Assembly: GCA_009846005.1 (NCBI GenBank)
Contig: VXYL01000029.1
Span: 1-51,055 of the forward strand
Length of the DNA: 51,055 nt
Direction: 5' to 3'
Source: Gammaproteobacteria bacterium
Lineage (GTDB): Bacteria > Pseudomonadota > Gammaproteobacteria > Pseudomonadales > Azotimanducaceae
Below, in pieces: positions 7,909-15,290 of this stretch. Numbering within the stretch: the first letter of the stretch is position 1; every line of letters starts with the position of its first letter. Under the pieces are notes generated by a model that was given only the letters and a program-made list of their open reading frames with translations, searched no databases and was not told where the DNA came from. The position numbers and the translations under genes are program-made.

Positions 7909-9194
7909 CAGTTCGCGGCCTGGCAGCCAAGACCTTGGGACATTTGCGCGTAGCTAGTGAGCGGCACGGCGCACATCCGATTCCAGTCCGCCTTGTCGAT
8001 GACGGATTGGTTTACCAGGTTCATCATGTCGTCGAATTTTTGTAGCGCGTCGCAGTCGACGACCTCGGGGTCCGCCGCCTTGCGGCGCTGCGGCCAGGTG
8101 TGGTCACGGGCGTGGCGCCAGAATTCACTGTTGTAGTTCGAGCCACAGGAATAGTGCCAGCCCACGAACAGGCCGTAGCAGAGCATGTTGCTGATGAGAA
8201 ATCGATTGACCACCGGAGCGTCCCGCTCAAGGTGCTCTATCGGGCGGTTCAACCGTATCTGAAGGACCATCCCGATCTGCAACTGCGCGGATACGATCGC
8301 CGTCGCTTCCAACGGCTCCATGAACGCTGCGGCGTTTCCCACCCGGGCGATCGCGCCGTCGAAGACGCGGCGGTGCACGAAATTGGGAAACCGAAGCACG
8401 GCTCGTTGTTCGAATTCCGACACGCCATCGGCTTCAAGGAACGCGTCGAAGTCTGCCTCGACCTCCGCGAGGTCTGTTACGTGGCGGTTGAAAATGTACC
8501 CGTAGGATGTGTGCGCGGTAAGGGGAATGACGAACACCCAACCGTGCGGACGAGCAACGGCGCGCGTATAGGTGTGTTGCACGACCGGCCCACGCTGCGG
8601 CTCATCGATGATCGAGGGACAGCGGCGTATGACGGCGGTATTGGTGGGGATGAAGGAAATGTCGATGTGCTCCTCGGCATCGAGTTCGCTGGGAAATCCG
8701 CGGGCGTCGAAGACTAGGTCGTAGCGTTCCGGCGCCCGGCCTTCGAACTCCACCTTGGCACCGCCATCCACACGGGTGATGTCGCGAACGTTCGCGTCGA
8801 CATGGTGTGCACGTGTGCTTTCGTGCAGCAGTTCCCCCATCAGGTCGGCAGACAGGTGGTAGGCGTAGGAAACTTGCTGCGGCGTGAAGTAGTGCGTGAA
8901 GTCTCGGTTGCGCCGACCCCACCCCTCGAAGGCGACGCCGTACTTGCGAGTTCCCTTCAGACGCTGCTGGACGGTTTCGTGGGGCAAATCCGTGAGCTTG
9001 TGCAGCTCCTGGACGAGACTCGGCCAACTGCCTTCGCCCACGCCGATGACCGGGATGCGCGAATCGTATATGTGGTGCAGTTCGTGATCGCTGTCGGGGT
9101 GCAGGCGCGTGACGCTGGCGGCGGCGAGCGCCCCGGCGGTTCCGCGTCCAACCACGGCGATCTTTCGTAGCGACTTGCTGCCTGGCTGAATCAC
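7908..9194 (-). CDS. Flavin-dependent tryptophan-halogenase family protein
   Basis: This 428-residue protein matches the Trp halogenase family (PF04820). Residues 16-21 (GRGTAG) give the FAD-binding GxGxxG. GVGEGSWP at 51-58 and GTRKYGVAFEGW follow; K84 corresponds in position to the catalytic Lys that forms the chloramine-type intermediate. WVFVIP (219-224) is the WxWxIP motif with Phe for the second Trp. FMEPLEAT (291-298) matches the FxEPLxST motif. Start is GTG. It is the last large gene of a three-gene set behind the LolA-like and barrel genes. Family enzymes act on free Trp, on carrier-bound substrates, or on peptides. The adjacent precursor ends in Trp, which makes that residue a plausible target. 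Halogenation is not proven by sequence. Confidence 0.8.
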   Translation of the reverse strand: MIQPGSKSLRKIAVVGRGTAGALAAASVTRLHPDSDHELHHIYDSRIPVIGVGEGSWPSLVQELHKLTDLPHETVQQRLKGTRKYGVAFEGWGRRNRDFTHYFTPQQVSYAYHLSADLMGELLHESTRAHHVDANVRDITRVDGGAKVEFEGRAPERYDLVFDARGFPSELDAEEHIDISFIPTNTAVIRRCPSIIDEPQRGPVVQHTYTRAVARPHGWVFVIPLTAHTSYGYIFNRHVTDLAEVEADFDAFLEADGVSEFEQRAVLRFPNFVHRRVFDGAIARVGNAAAFMEPLEATAIVSAQLQIGMVLQIRLNRPIEHLERDAPVVNRFLISNMLCYGLFVGWHYSCGSNYNSEFWRHARDHTWPQRRKAADPEVVDCDALQKFDDMMNLVNQSVIDKADWNRMCAVPLTSYAQMSQGLGCQAAN

Positions 9195-9230
9195 CCGGGG
9201 TGCCTCGGTCAGTTGCCGTCTTGGATGGGA

Positions 9231-10451
9231 TCAGAAGCTGAACGTGAAGTCCACGCCCAGCAAGCTGTCGCGGCGGCCGTCGTAGGTCAGGTCCCGGGGA
9301 TCGGCGCTTAGGTTCGCGATCGCTTCGAGGCGCATCGACCAACTGTCGGACAGGCGGCGCTTCAGTTCGACGTTCAACGCCCGATAGTCGTGGCTGAGGT
9401 CGGCGAGGATGCCCGCCGCGAGCTCGGTTCCCGGTACATCGTTGAATGCCAGGAAGCCCGCGACGTACAGGTCGTTCTGCCAGACGCTCCTCGCCCGGCG
9501 TTTGCGCGCGTCGTAGTGCCATTCGGCGAGGACGGTCAAGTCCGCCCGGGAACCGAACAGCGCGTCGATACCGCGTTCCAATCCGAAGACAACAGCCGCG
9601 TAGTCCTCGTCCTGGCCCAGCAGATTGCGCGTTCCGCCGCGGCGAATCGCTTCCATCTTGTAGAGGACAAGCCCGGTGGTAAGCTGCGCGTCGACCCCGA
9701 GTTGCTGCATCTGCTCGTAGTACGGGCGCAAGGTTGCTGCCTGCGCGGGTTCGGATTGACGGCCCACGAGAAACAAGGGTTCGCGGCTGGTCCCGACGAA
9801 GGCGCTCAGCCCGAAGTCAAGCAAGCCCACGCTATGGCTGTACCGGAACGCGAGATCCACATGGCGTTCTTCGGCGCCATCCTCGTAGGTGGCGGCCTCG
9901 TCGATGAGGTGGCGCGCGCGAAGACGCCCGGCGCGGCCGGGAAACGACCGTTTGCGGTGGTACGGCAGGACGAACGACTCGGCGATGCCCCAGTCGCCGG
10001 ATAGGGTCAGGTGCGCCATAGGTTGGCCCAGTTTGGGTCGGTCGCGGGGGTGCTCGATGAGATCCAACTGGTTGACGACGTCGACGAGGTTGTGCAGCTC
10101 GGCGACGCCCCAGAACACCCGGTCGAGTCCCAGCCGAAGCTCCCAGAGATTCTCGCCCCAATCTCCGTGCATCAACAGGTAGGCCTCGCGAACGTCCGCA
10201 TGGGTGCGCCGCGAGTCGGCGCTGTCGTACCGGTAGAGCGCGGTTAGGGTGACGCTGGTTGTGTGGGCGATGTCCGCGTACAGCGTCGGCTCGACGACCA
10301 GCCCAGCCGTGCTTGAACGCTGACCGGAGAAGGCGGGCGATTCCGGATACCACCGCGCCTGTAGGCTAACGTCCCCGGAAAAATCCAGTGTCTGTGCTGC
10401 GACACCCGCAGCGGCGATGGCGAAGGCCGCGATTGCGCCGCCGGTTCTCAT
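9231..10451 (-). CDS. Outer-membrane beta-barrel protein
   Basis: The protein has 406 residues with a signal peptide (MRTGGAIAAFAIAAAGVAAQ, cleavage near Ala-Gln). The rest is rich in alternating hydrophobic strands with Tyr, Trp and Phe, and it ends FTFSF, the terminal aromatic typical of BAM-inserted barrels. It somewhat resembles DUF1302-like barrels found beside RND pumps, but I cannot name a family with confidence. Its ATG overlaps the TGA of the LolA-like gene by one base, and the halogenase starts 36 bases downstream, so the three are probably co-transcribed. A role as outer-membrane exit or receptor for the product of this locus is inferred from context only. Confidence 0.65.
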   Translation of the reverse strand: MRTGGAIAAFAIAAAGVAAQTLDFSGDVSLQARWYPESPAFSGQRSSTAGLVVEPTLYADIAHTTSVTLTALYRYDSADSRRTHADVREAYLLMHGDWGENLWELRLGLDRVFWGVAELHNLVDVVNQLDLIEHPRDRPKLGQPMAHLTLSGDWGIAESFVLPYHRKRSFPGRAGRLRARHLIDEAATYEDGAEERHVDLAFRYSHSVGLLDFGLSAFVGTSREPLFLVGRQSEPAQAATLRPYYEQMQQLGVDAQLTTGLVLYKMEAIRRGGTRNLLGQDEDYAAVVFGLERGIDALFGSRADLTVLAEWHYDARKRRARSVWQNDLYVAGFLAFNDVPGTELAAGILADLSHDYRALNVELKRRLSDSWSMRLEAIANLSADPRDLTYDGRRDSLLGVDFTFSF

Positions 10452-11323
10452 CAGCGCACACGTCGAAGGGCCGTTTGGGTGAACTCGCTCTCGTCAATGT
10501 TGGTGCGGAACCGGAAATCCGTCCACTTTAGCGTCGTGCTGGCGCCTGTCAGGTGATTCACCATCGTCTGTTGTTCCGCCCGCCAGTACCGATCCAGGTA
10601 TTGCTGATAGTTCGCGAAAGTGAGCGTTTTGAGGTGCGAGCCTCTCCGGTCGTGGAGTTCCACCCTCCAGGTTCTAAGTTCGCCGCTGTCCTGCCAAATG
10701 ACCTTGCGGCTGTAGCCGGATTTCTCGTCCAAGGGGAATTGTTCCGTCACGGTACACAAAAGGTCGCCGCAGGGTTCGTCGCGCAGGTACCTGTAGGTGT
10801 ATTCCTCCACCGCGGGCAGGCTCATGTCCTCGTACGAGAACTCGCTACCCATGAACGAGCCGGAACGCCGTGAAGCGCTTATTCGTTTCACCCTCTTCAG
10901 GGCGGGAAGATACAACCACTGATCGTCCTCGGTGTTGACGTGGGCGTGGGTCAGGAGCGCGGTTCCCTGTACGTCCCGCGGCTGGTCGAACACAAACAGG
11001 CTCTTGTCGCCGTTCTCCGGTACCTCGAGCACCTTGAAGCGCATCTGGCGGACGCTCTCCCGACCTTGTCGGTCACGCAGCACCATCGTCATCCCGGCGG
11101 TGAAGTCCCCGAAGCCGTCATTGCGGGCACTTGACTCAAGTGCGAGCCTGAGACCCTTTTCCTCCGCGGTTTCCTCGGCGGCCAGTGCCTGTGTTTGAAG
11201 CAAGGAGAAGCACGCTAGCGCAAGCACGCGGCACGAAGCGCTTCGGCGGCGGGGGCAGTCCCTAGACCAACCTTGGCTGCTAGGCGTTCTTTCGGCGGTC
11301 TCGTGATGAATTAGCACTCGCAC
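10451..11323 (-). CDS. Outer membrane lipoprotein-sorting (LolA-like) periplasmic protein
   Basis: After a signal sequence (ACFSLLQTQALAAEE) the protein shows the pattern of the PF17131-type LolA-like family: MTMVLRDRQGRESVRQMRFK, SLFVFDQPRDVQGTALLTH, WLYLPALKRVKRISASRRSGSFMGSEFSYEDM, and a C-terminal LKWTDFRFRTNIDESEFT. Such proteins are commonly encoded near MMPL/RND exporters and are thought to ferry hydrophobic cargo through the periplasm. No ATG precedes the signal region. GTG codons at 11323 or 11317 are plausible starts, and a TTG at 11401 would give a longer form. It diverges from the precursor gene, so the two may share a promoter region at about 11324-11489. The fusion-free spacing to the barrel gene implies co-translation. 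Confidence 0.75.
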   Translation of the reverse strand: MRVLIHHETAERTPSSQGWSRDCPRRRSASCRVLALACFSLLQTQALAAEETAEEKGLRLALESSARNDGFGDFTAGMTMVLRDRQGRESVRQMRFKVLEVPENGDKSLFVFDQPRDVQGTALLTHAHVNTEDDQWLYLPALKRVKRISASRRSGSFMGSEFSYEDMSLPAVEEYTYRYLRDEPCGDLLCTVTEQFPLDEKSGYSRKVIWQDSGELRTWRVELHDRRGSHLKTLTFANYQQYLDRYWRAEQQTMVNHLTGASTTLKWTDFRFRTNIDESEFTQTALRRVR

Positions 11324-11477
11324 AGGTCCGGTGATGGACGCCTCGCATTGTACCTTGACTCCCGATGAAACCCGGAGAGTTCGAGTTGGTTCAGATTTCA
11401 AACTGATACACGAGCATGGGGCATTGCGCGTCCCGGTTCGCTAGTGCTAGTGTCGAGACCGATGGCACCGACGCAAT

Positions 11478-11483
11478 AGGAGG
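11478..11483 (+). promoter_or_regulatory. Strong ribosome binding site of the precursor gene
   Basis: A perfect AGGAGG sits six bases before the ATG at 11490. It is among the strongest Shine-Dalgarno sequences in the window, as expected for a precursor peptide made in excess over its enzymes. I could not identify convincing -35/-10 boxes in the short gap to the divergent gene. Confidence 0.8.
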
Positions 11484-11489
11484 ATTGCC

Positions 11490-11741
11490 ATGAGAAGCGG
11501 CGATGAAATGCTGCAGCAGATCGTTGAGAAGTCGGCCTTGGACGCGGCGTTCAGGGAACAGCTTCTTGCCGATCCGAAGACGACGATCAGCGCCGAATTG
11601 GGCATTACGATTCCCGAGTCGATGACGATCAAGATCCACGAGAGCGATATGCAGACGGTGCATCTCGCGTTGCCTCCGGATCCCAACATCACCGAGGAGC
11701 AACTCGAAGCCATCTCGGCTGGCCTCTGCTGCTGCTGGTAG
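11490..11741 (+). CDS. NHLP-leader RiPP precursor peptide with LCCCW core
   Basis: This 83-residue peptide has a nitrile-hydratase-alpha-like (NHLP) leader: FREQLLADPK, then ELGITIPESMTIKIHE, then the TVHLALPP motif, then ITEEQLEAISAG. The leader ends in Ala77-Gly78, the place where C39 peptidases cut. What remains is Leu79-Cys80-Cys81-Cys82-Trp83, an extremely small core. Three adjacent cysteines next to a YcaO gene argue for heterocyclisation to thiazoline or thiazole. The gene has a strong RBS, lies on the opposite strand to the biosynthetic operon and converges with its last gene. A leader of the same type is fused to the enzyme at 17754-19052. Family assignment is clear; core boundary and modification are inferred. 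Confidence 0.88.
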   Translation: MRSGDEMLQQIVEKSALDAAFREQLLADPKTTISAELGITIPESMTIKIHESDMQTVHLALPPDPNITEEQLEAISAGLCCCW

Positions 11742-11772
11742 GTCCTCAACCGGCGAAAGCTGGCACGCAGCT

Positions 11773-11792
11773 GCGGCCTGAAACGAGGCCGC
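11773..11792. terminator. Hairpin between convergent genes
   Basis: GCGGCCT / gaaacg / AGGCCGC forms a perfect 7-bp stem with a 6-base loop, extendable by G-U pairs. It lies between the precursor stop and the convergent end of the biosynthetic operon. There is no immediate T-run on either strand, so it may be a weak bidirectional terminator or an mRNA-stabilising 3' structure. Confidence 0.4.
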
Positions 11793-11840
11793 GGTTGCTG
11801 GTCGTGCGTGGTGGTTTTGCATGCTCGTCTTCAACCGGTG

Positions 11841-12959
11841 TCAGAGAGGGACGGCGCCGGAAAGCACCATGAAGACGTAGGCTTTCGCCTTTTGTAGCTG
11901 GTCTTCGGATATGACCAGCTTGATGTGGTGAATGCCGCGTAGCAACACGAAACGGCCGGACTTCCCGAACAGGGCTGTCGGCTTCGTTACCCAGTCGGCA
12001 AGCACCGCCAGCTTCTTCGGCACGACTAGGTCTTCATGGCCCAGGGCGTCGAGAAACGGATCCCAATCGGTCAGGCCGTCGAGCCAGTAGCGCGAGTCCT
12101 TGGTATACCTCTGCTTGACGATCAGGGTAAGGCCGAGGGTTGGCCCGAGACCATCCTCCTGTACGTCGATGTTCGCCCCGGTGCGGACAATGTCGGCGCG
12201 TTCCTTGAAACGCGAGATCACGGCGTCGACCGCCGAGGTCTCGCCCGGCCAACCCGTGTTCTTCAAATAGGAACAGGTCTCCTTGGCGGATCTAAAGCCC
12301 ATAACCGCCAAGCGGATCGACCGTGAGCGGGATGGAAAGACACCGAACGAATCCATGCGCGTGTCTTGGGGCTGCGCCAGGTAGGCTTGCTGGACGTTGT
12401 CGCGCTCGGCCTTGTTCATCTCCCAGCCCACGCTAGAGACGAGCGCGTCAACCACCGTGCCGACGTCGTTCTCCTGACCACGTACACCGAGAATCGGCCG
12501 TTCGCCCGGACGGAGGAACATTCCCGGCAACGAACTCCTGCCACCGTCCGCCGAACCGATGTCGTACTCGAGCATCAACTTGCGGCCGACAATCTGACGC
12601 AGCGGCGAGTCTCCAGTTGCCATTTGCTCAAACAGCCGGCTGATGGCCATCGCCGTCATATCGGTCTTGTCTGTTCGTGCGATCGCTTGAAAAAACGTAG
12701 CCGGTGCGGTTCCGCTTGCCAGAGACGCACCGAAGTCAGCCACTGGCTTGGGTTCATGAAGCGGCAGTTCGAAGCCGAACGGCAGCGCACCCATTGTGAT
12801 CGGCAGTTTCCCGGCACATGCAAGGACACGCTCCCATTCGGGGTCGCCGATGAGAACGGGGGAGACCCGGTCTCGAAAGTTCCCGAGCAGGTCACCCATG
12901 GTGCTGCCCTCTTGGGCGAGTCGGTCCTGGGTTTGTGTGACGGCCTCGTCAATGTCCAT
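11841..12959 (-). CDS. Unrecognised protein, last gene of the RiPP operon
   Basis: I do not recognise this 372-residue protein. It has no signal peptide or membrane segment. Distinct segments are LMLEYDIG, then MFLRPGERPILGVRG, then a middle part with SIRLAVMGFRSAKET, and a C-terminal block with YTKDSRYWLDGLTDWDPFL and GRFVLLRGIHHIKLVISE. The last block looks like the most conserved part. The gene starts nine bases after the YcaO stop and is therefore probably made with the cyclodehydratase. A role in maturation, as a scaffold or an unknown tailoring enzyme, is a guess from position alone. Confidence 0.7.
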   Translation of the reverse strand: MDIDEAVTQTQDRLAQEGSTMGDLLGNFRDRVSPVLIGDPEWERVLACAGKLPITMGALPFGFELPLHEPKPVADFGASLASGTAPATFFQAIARTDKTDMTAMAISRLFEQMATGDSPLRQIVGRKLMLEYDIGSADGGRSSLPGMFLRPGERPILGVRGQENDVGTVVDALVSSVGWEMNKAERDNVQQAYLAQPQDTRMDSFGVFPSRSRSIRLAVMGFRSAKETCSYLKNTGWPGETSAVDAVISRFKERADIVRTGANIDVQEDGLGPTLGLTLIVKQRYTKDSRYWLDGLTDWDPFLDALGHEDLVVPKKLAVLADWVTKPTALFGKSGRFVLLRGIHHIKLVISEDQLQKAKAYVFMVLSGAVPL

Positions 12960-12968
12960 GTCGTCTGC

Positions 12969-15290
12969 TCACGCGATTACCGGTGCCGGGTTCAGGTCGG
13001 CTTCAAGGAGGGGTTTCTTCCGGCGACCCATGCTGACCGGCACATCGTACAGTCGCCCGGGCGCAAATCGAGCCCAGAAATGCCGCATGCCGGGCACGAT
13101 GACCCGGACCACCGGCATGCCGATATCGGGCCGGGTCTGATCCAGCACCATGAACTCCATGCCCTTGGCTTCGACGAGGGCGCGGCAGTGCTCCACGTCC
13201 TCGCGCGTGTCCGTCGACTCGATCACCGGATAGTGCGACCTGTCCCGTGGCGGCCCGTCGGCCGCTGGCGCAAGCCAGATACAATCGGCGAGCCGGGCGG
13301 TTCGCCACCACCACAGCGCCATCGGATCGTCGATCATCGGTCGACCATCTCTCGAACCGGGACGGGGCAGCCAGCTAAGGCACTGGTTCAACTCGCAAAT
13401 CGCCCGCAAGGCCGCGATTCGCGGGTCGGCATGGGCACCGGCGCCATAGATGATGTCCTCCGTTGCGGCGTCCGGTCGGCGTGAGATGGCAACGAACGTG
13501 GGTATGTCGATATCGGCGGTGACGTCGAGCATCCAGACTTCCCGCTCGTAGCGGGCGTACTGGTCACAGGCAGAGGCTAGGTATTCGTCTTCGAAACCCG
13601 CAAGGTCGACACCGGGCGTTCGCAACCGGTTGTACCACCAGATGGCGAACGCATCGCGCTCGACCAGTTCGTAGAAACCCTGCACGATGGCCTCTTCCAA
13701 TGTGTTGCCCGCGGCGCAGCCGCTGGAGTCGGCGATCAAGTCCCGGGGGCCACGCTGTTCGGCCGACATGCCGTAGAGCATCGATGTCGGCAGGTGGCGA
13801 TGCCGCTCGTTTGTCAACGACCACACCGGTGTCCAGTCGATGTCGGCGTCGGGTTCGAGTCGCGGCGGAACGATATTGTAGGGGTGGCCCTTCGCGTTGA
13901 TGCTCGTGGCATTGTCTAGCTGATTGTCGCTGAACAGCTGCGCATCGTTTGGGTGGATTGCCTCTCCCTTCGCGAACTCGGCGAACCGCCTGCGGATGCG
14001 GATCTCGTCGCCATGGTAGGCGCCCGAATAACGCTCGACGGCTTCGCAGAGCGCGCTGACCTCGGATTGCTCGCGGGTGCTGCCTTTCCCCGCGCTCTTG
14101 CTGCGCAGGCTGCGCCTCAACGAACTCAAGCTCCGGCTCCGCATGGCGAGATTGCTCCCGGCCCAATGGACGTGCAGCCAGGAATCGTCCGCGGCGGTGG
14201 TGCGCTTGAGCCAAGTCACGACACCGCTGATCGGACTCACCAGGTGGCGGTACCTGGCCAGGGTGACCGCCGGTGTCACGCTGCGCGAGCCGCCGCTGTT
14301 GTGGTGGACCTTGGGACTTGCGCCCAGACACACGGGAACCGGCGGCCGGTCGGGTCGATGCAACGCTGCGTCGCCGCAGGCGGGGCATTGGGGTCGGCGC
14401 ATTACCGGGTGTCGCGAACTGGCGAACGAGCCGACGTTCATGGCGATCGCATGGTCGTGGATCGGGGCCGCATCCCCGAGCACGACCCATTTGACGATCT
14501 CCGCCGCGATCAGACCGTACAGCGCGGTGAGCACGGCGGGTTCTGTGGCGAACGGCTTGAACGCGGCCCCCTCACCGGCGACATTGCGCAGGAAACCATG
14601 GACCTCCTGGTGGTTGCGCAGGCGGTAGGCGAGGCAGTCCCAGCAAGGTCCTTGCTCATGGGCGCGAAACACCGGGCCGAACAGTGCTTCCATGCCGTGC
14701 GGTCGCACCAACACCCACGGTTCCCTCGCTTCAATGCGGCGCCGGTTCTCCTCGGCGAGGTGTGAATCGAGATAGTCACCGCAGACGACGACAGCGAGGC
14801 GTTTTTTCCGAGGGGCAAGCCCCTCGCGCTCCCCCGCTGAGGGCTCTCCGGTCCCCAATCGGGCGCCTGCACTTGCCAAATGCCTCGTCAAATGGCCGTC
14901 GTCGCCTTCAACCGCAATTAGCGAGTCCTTGAGCCGCTGTTCGACCCACCGAGGCGATGCGCCCAGCGACGACCAGTAGGCCGCCCGGCGACGCTCCATG
15001 CCGTGATCGCCTGATACGACATAGCCCTTGGCGGAGAGCGAAGCGACCGCCGCCGGAATGTCGTCGGCACCGTGCGAGCCCTCCAGCGCCGCCACGATCG
15101 CCTCCATGGAATGCCGACCGTCGAGCAGCGGCAGCAGATCGCGATTGAGCTTGCCGTGCAGCAGGGTATTGAACGCCTCGGAAACCAGGAGCGTCTGCGC
15201 CTCGCCGATAGCGTGAAACTGCAGGTGCGGGGCAAGTGCGGGAAGCTCAACGAAACCCTGGTCCGCAGGGGTCGTCCTGGTCAATGTCAT
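12969..15290 (-). CDS. Fused TOMM cyclodehydratase (leader-binding ThiF-like domain + YcaO)
   Basis: The 773-residue protein combines both halves of an azoline-forming cyclodehydratase. Residues 1-100 resemble the small winged-helix leader-binding domain. About 165-320 is the ocin-ThiF-like part with two zinc-ligand pairs, C216/C219 and C302/C305. About 335-773 is YcaO, with GKGSTREQSEVSALCEAVER (401-420) and GCAAGNTLEEA (524-534) plus ELVERDAFAIWWYN, which bind ATP/Mg in the family. It uses ATP to cyclise Cys/Ser/Thr side chains onto the backbone; the three Cys of the precursor are the obvious targets. The C-terminus NPAPVIA only partly resembles the usual PxPxP. A small palindrome is embedded in the linker (residues ~150-163). 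The ATG overlaps the upstream TGA (ATGA). Confidence 0.92.
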   Translation of the reverse strand: MTLTRTTPADQGFVELPALAPHLQFHAIGEAQTLLVSEAFNTLLHGKLNRDLLPLLDGRHSMEAIVAALEGSHGADDIPAAVASLSAKGYVVSGDHGMERRRAAYWSSLGASPRWVEQRLKDSLIAVEGDDGHLTRHLASAGARLGTGEPSAGEREGLAPRKKRLAVVVCGDYLDSHLAEENRRRIEAREPWVLVRPHGMEALFGPVFRAHEQGPCWDCLAYRLRNHQEVHGFLRNVAGEGAAFKPFATEPAVLTALYGLIAAEIVKWVVLGDAAPIHDHAIAMNVGSFASSRHPVMRRPQCPACGDAALHRPDRPPVPVCLGASPKVHHNSGGSRSVTPAVTLARYRHLVSPISGVVTWLKRTTAADDSWLHVHWAGSNLAMRSRSLSSLRRSLRSKSAGKGSTREQSEVSALCEAVERYSGAYHGDEIRIRRRFAEFAKGEAIHPNDAQLFSDNQLDNATSINAKGHPYNIVPPRLEPDADIDWTPVWSLTNERHRHLPTSMLYGMSAEQRGPRDLIADSSGCAAGNTLEEAIVQGFYELVERDAFAIWWYNRLRTPGVDLAGFEDEYLASACDQYARYEREVWMLDVTADIDIPTFVAISRRPDAATEDIIYGAGAHADPRIAALRAICELNQCLSWLPRPGSRDGRPMIDDPMALWWWRTARLADCIWLAPAADGPPRDRSHYPVIESTDTREDVEHCRALVEAKGMEFMVLDQTRPDIGMPVVRVIVPGMRHFWARFAPGRLYDVPVSMGRRKKPLLEADLNPAPVIA
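14809..14850. repeat. Palindromic repeat inside the YcaO linker
   Basis: CGAGGGG / CAAG / CCCCTCG at 14809-14826 is a perfect 7-bp hairpin followed by CGCTCCCCCGCTGAGGG. The same motif order occurs between scpB and rluB (2084-2129). Here it is translated in frame as SAGEREGLAPRKK between the leader-binding and ThiF-like domains, a place that tolerates insertions. Confidence 0.5.

Noticed and set aside
11391-11834. 147-codon minus-strand frame over the precursor
   Set aside because: Antisense to the precursor, which has a strong RBS and clear NHLP homology.
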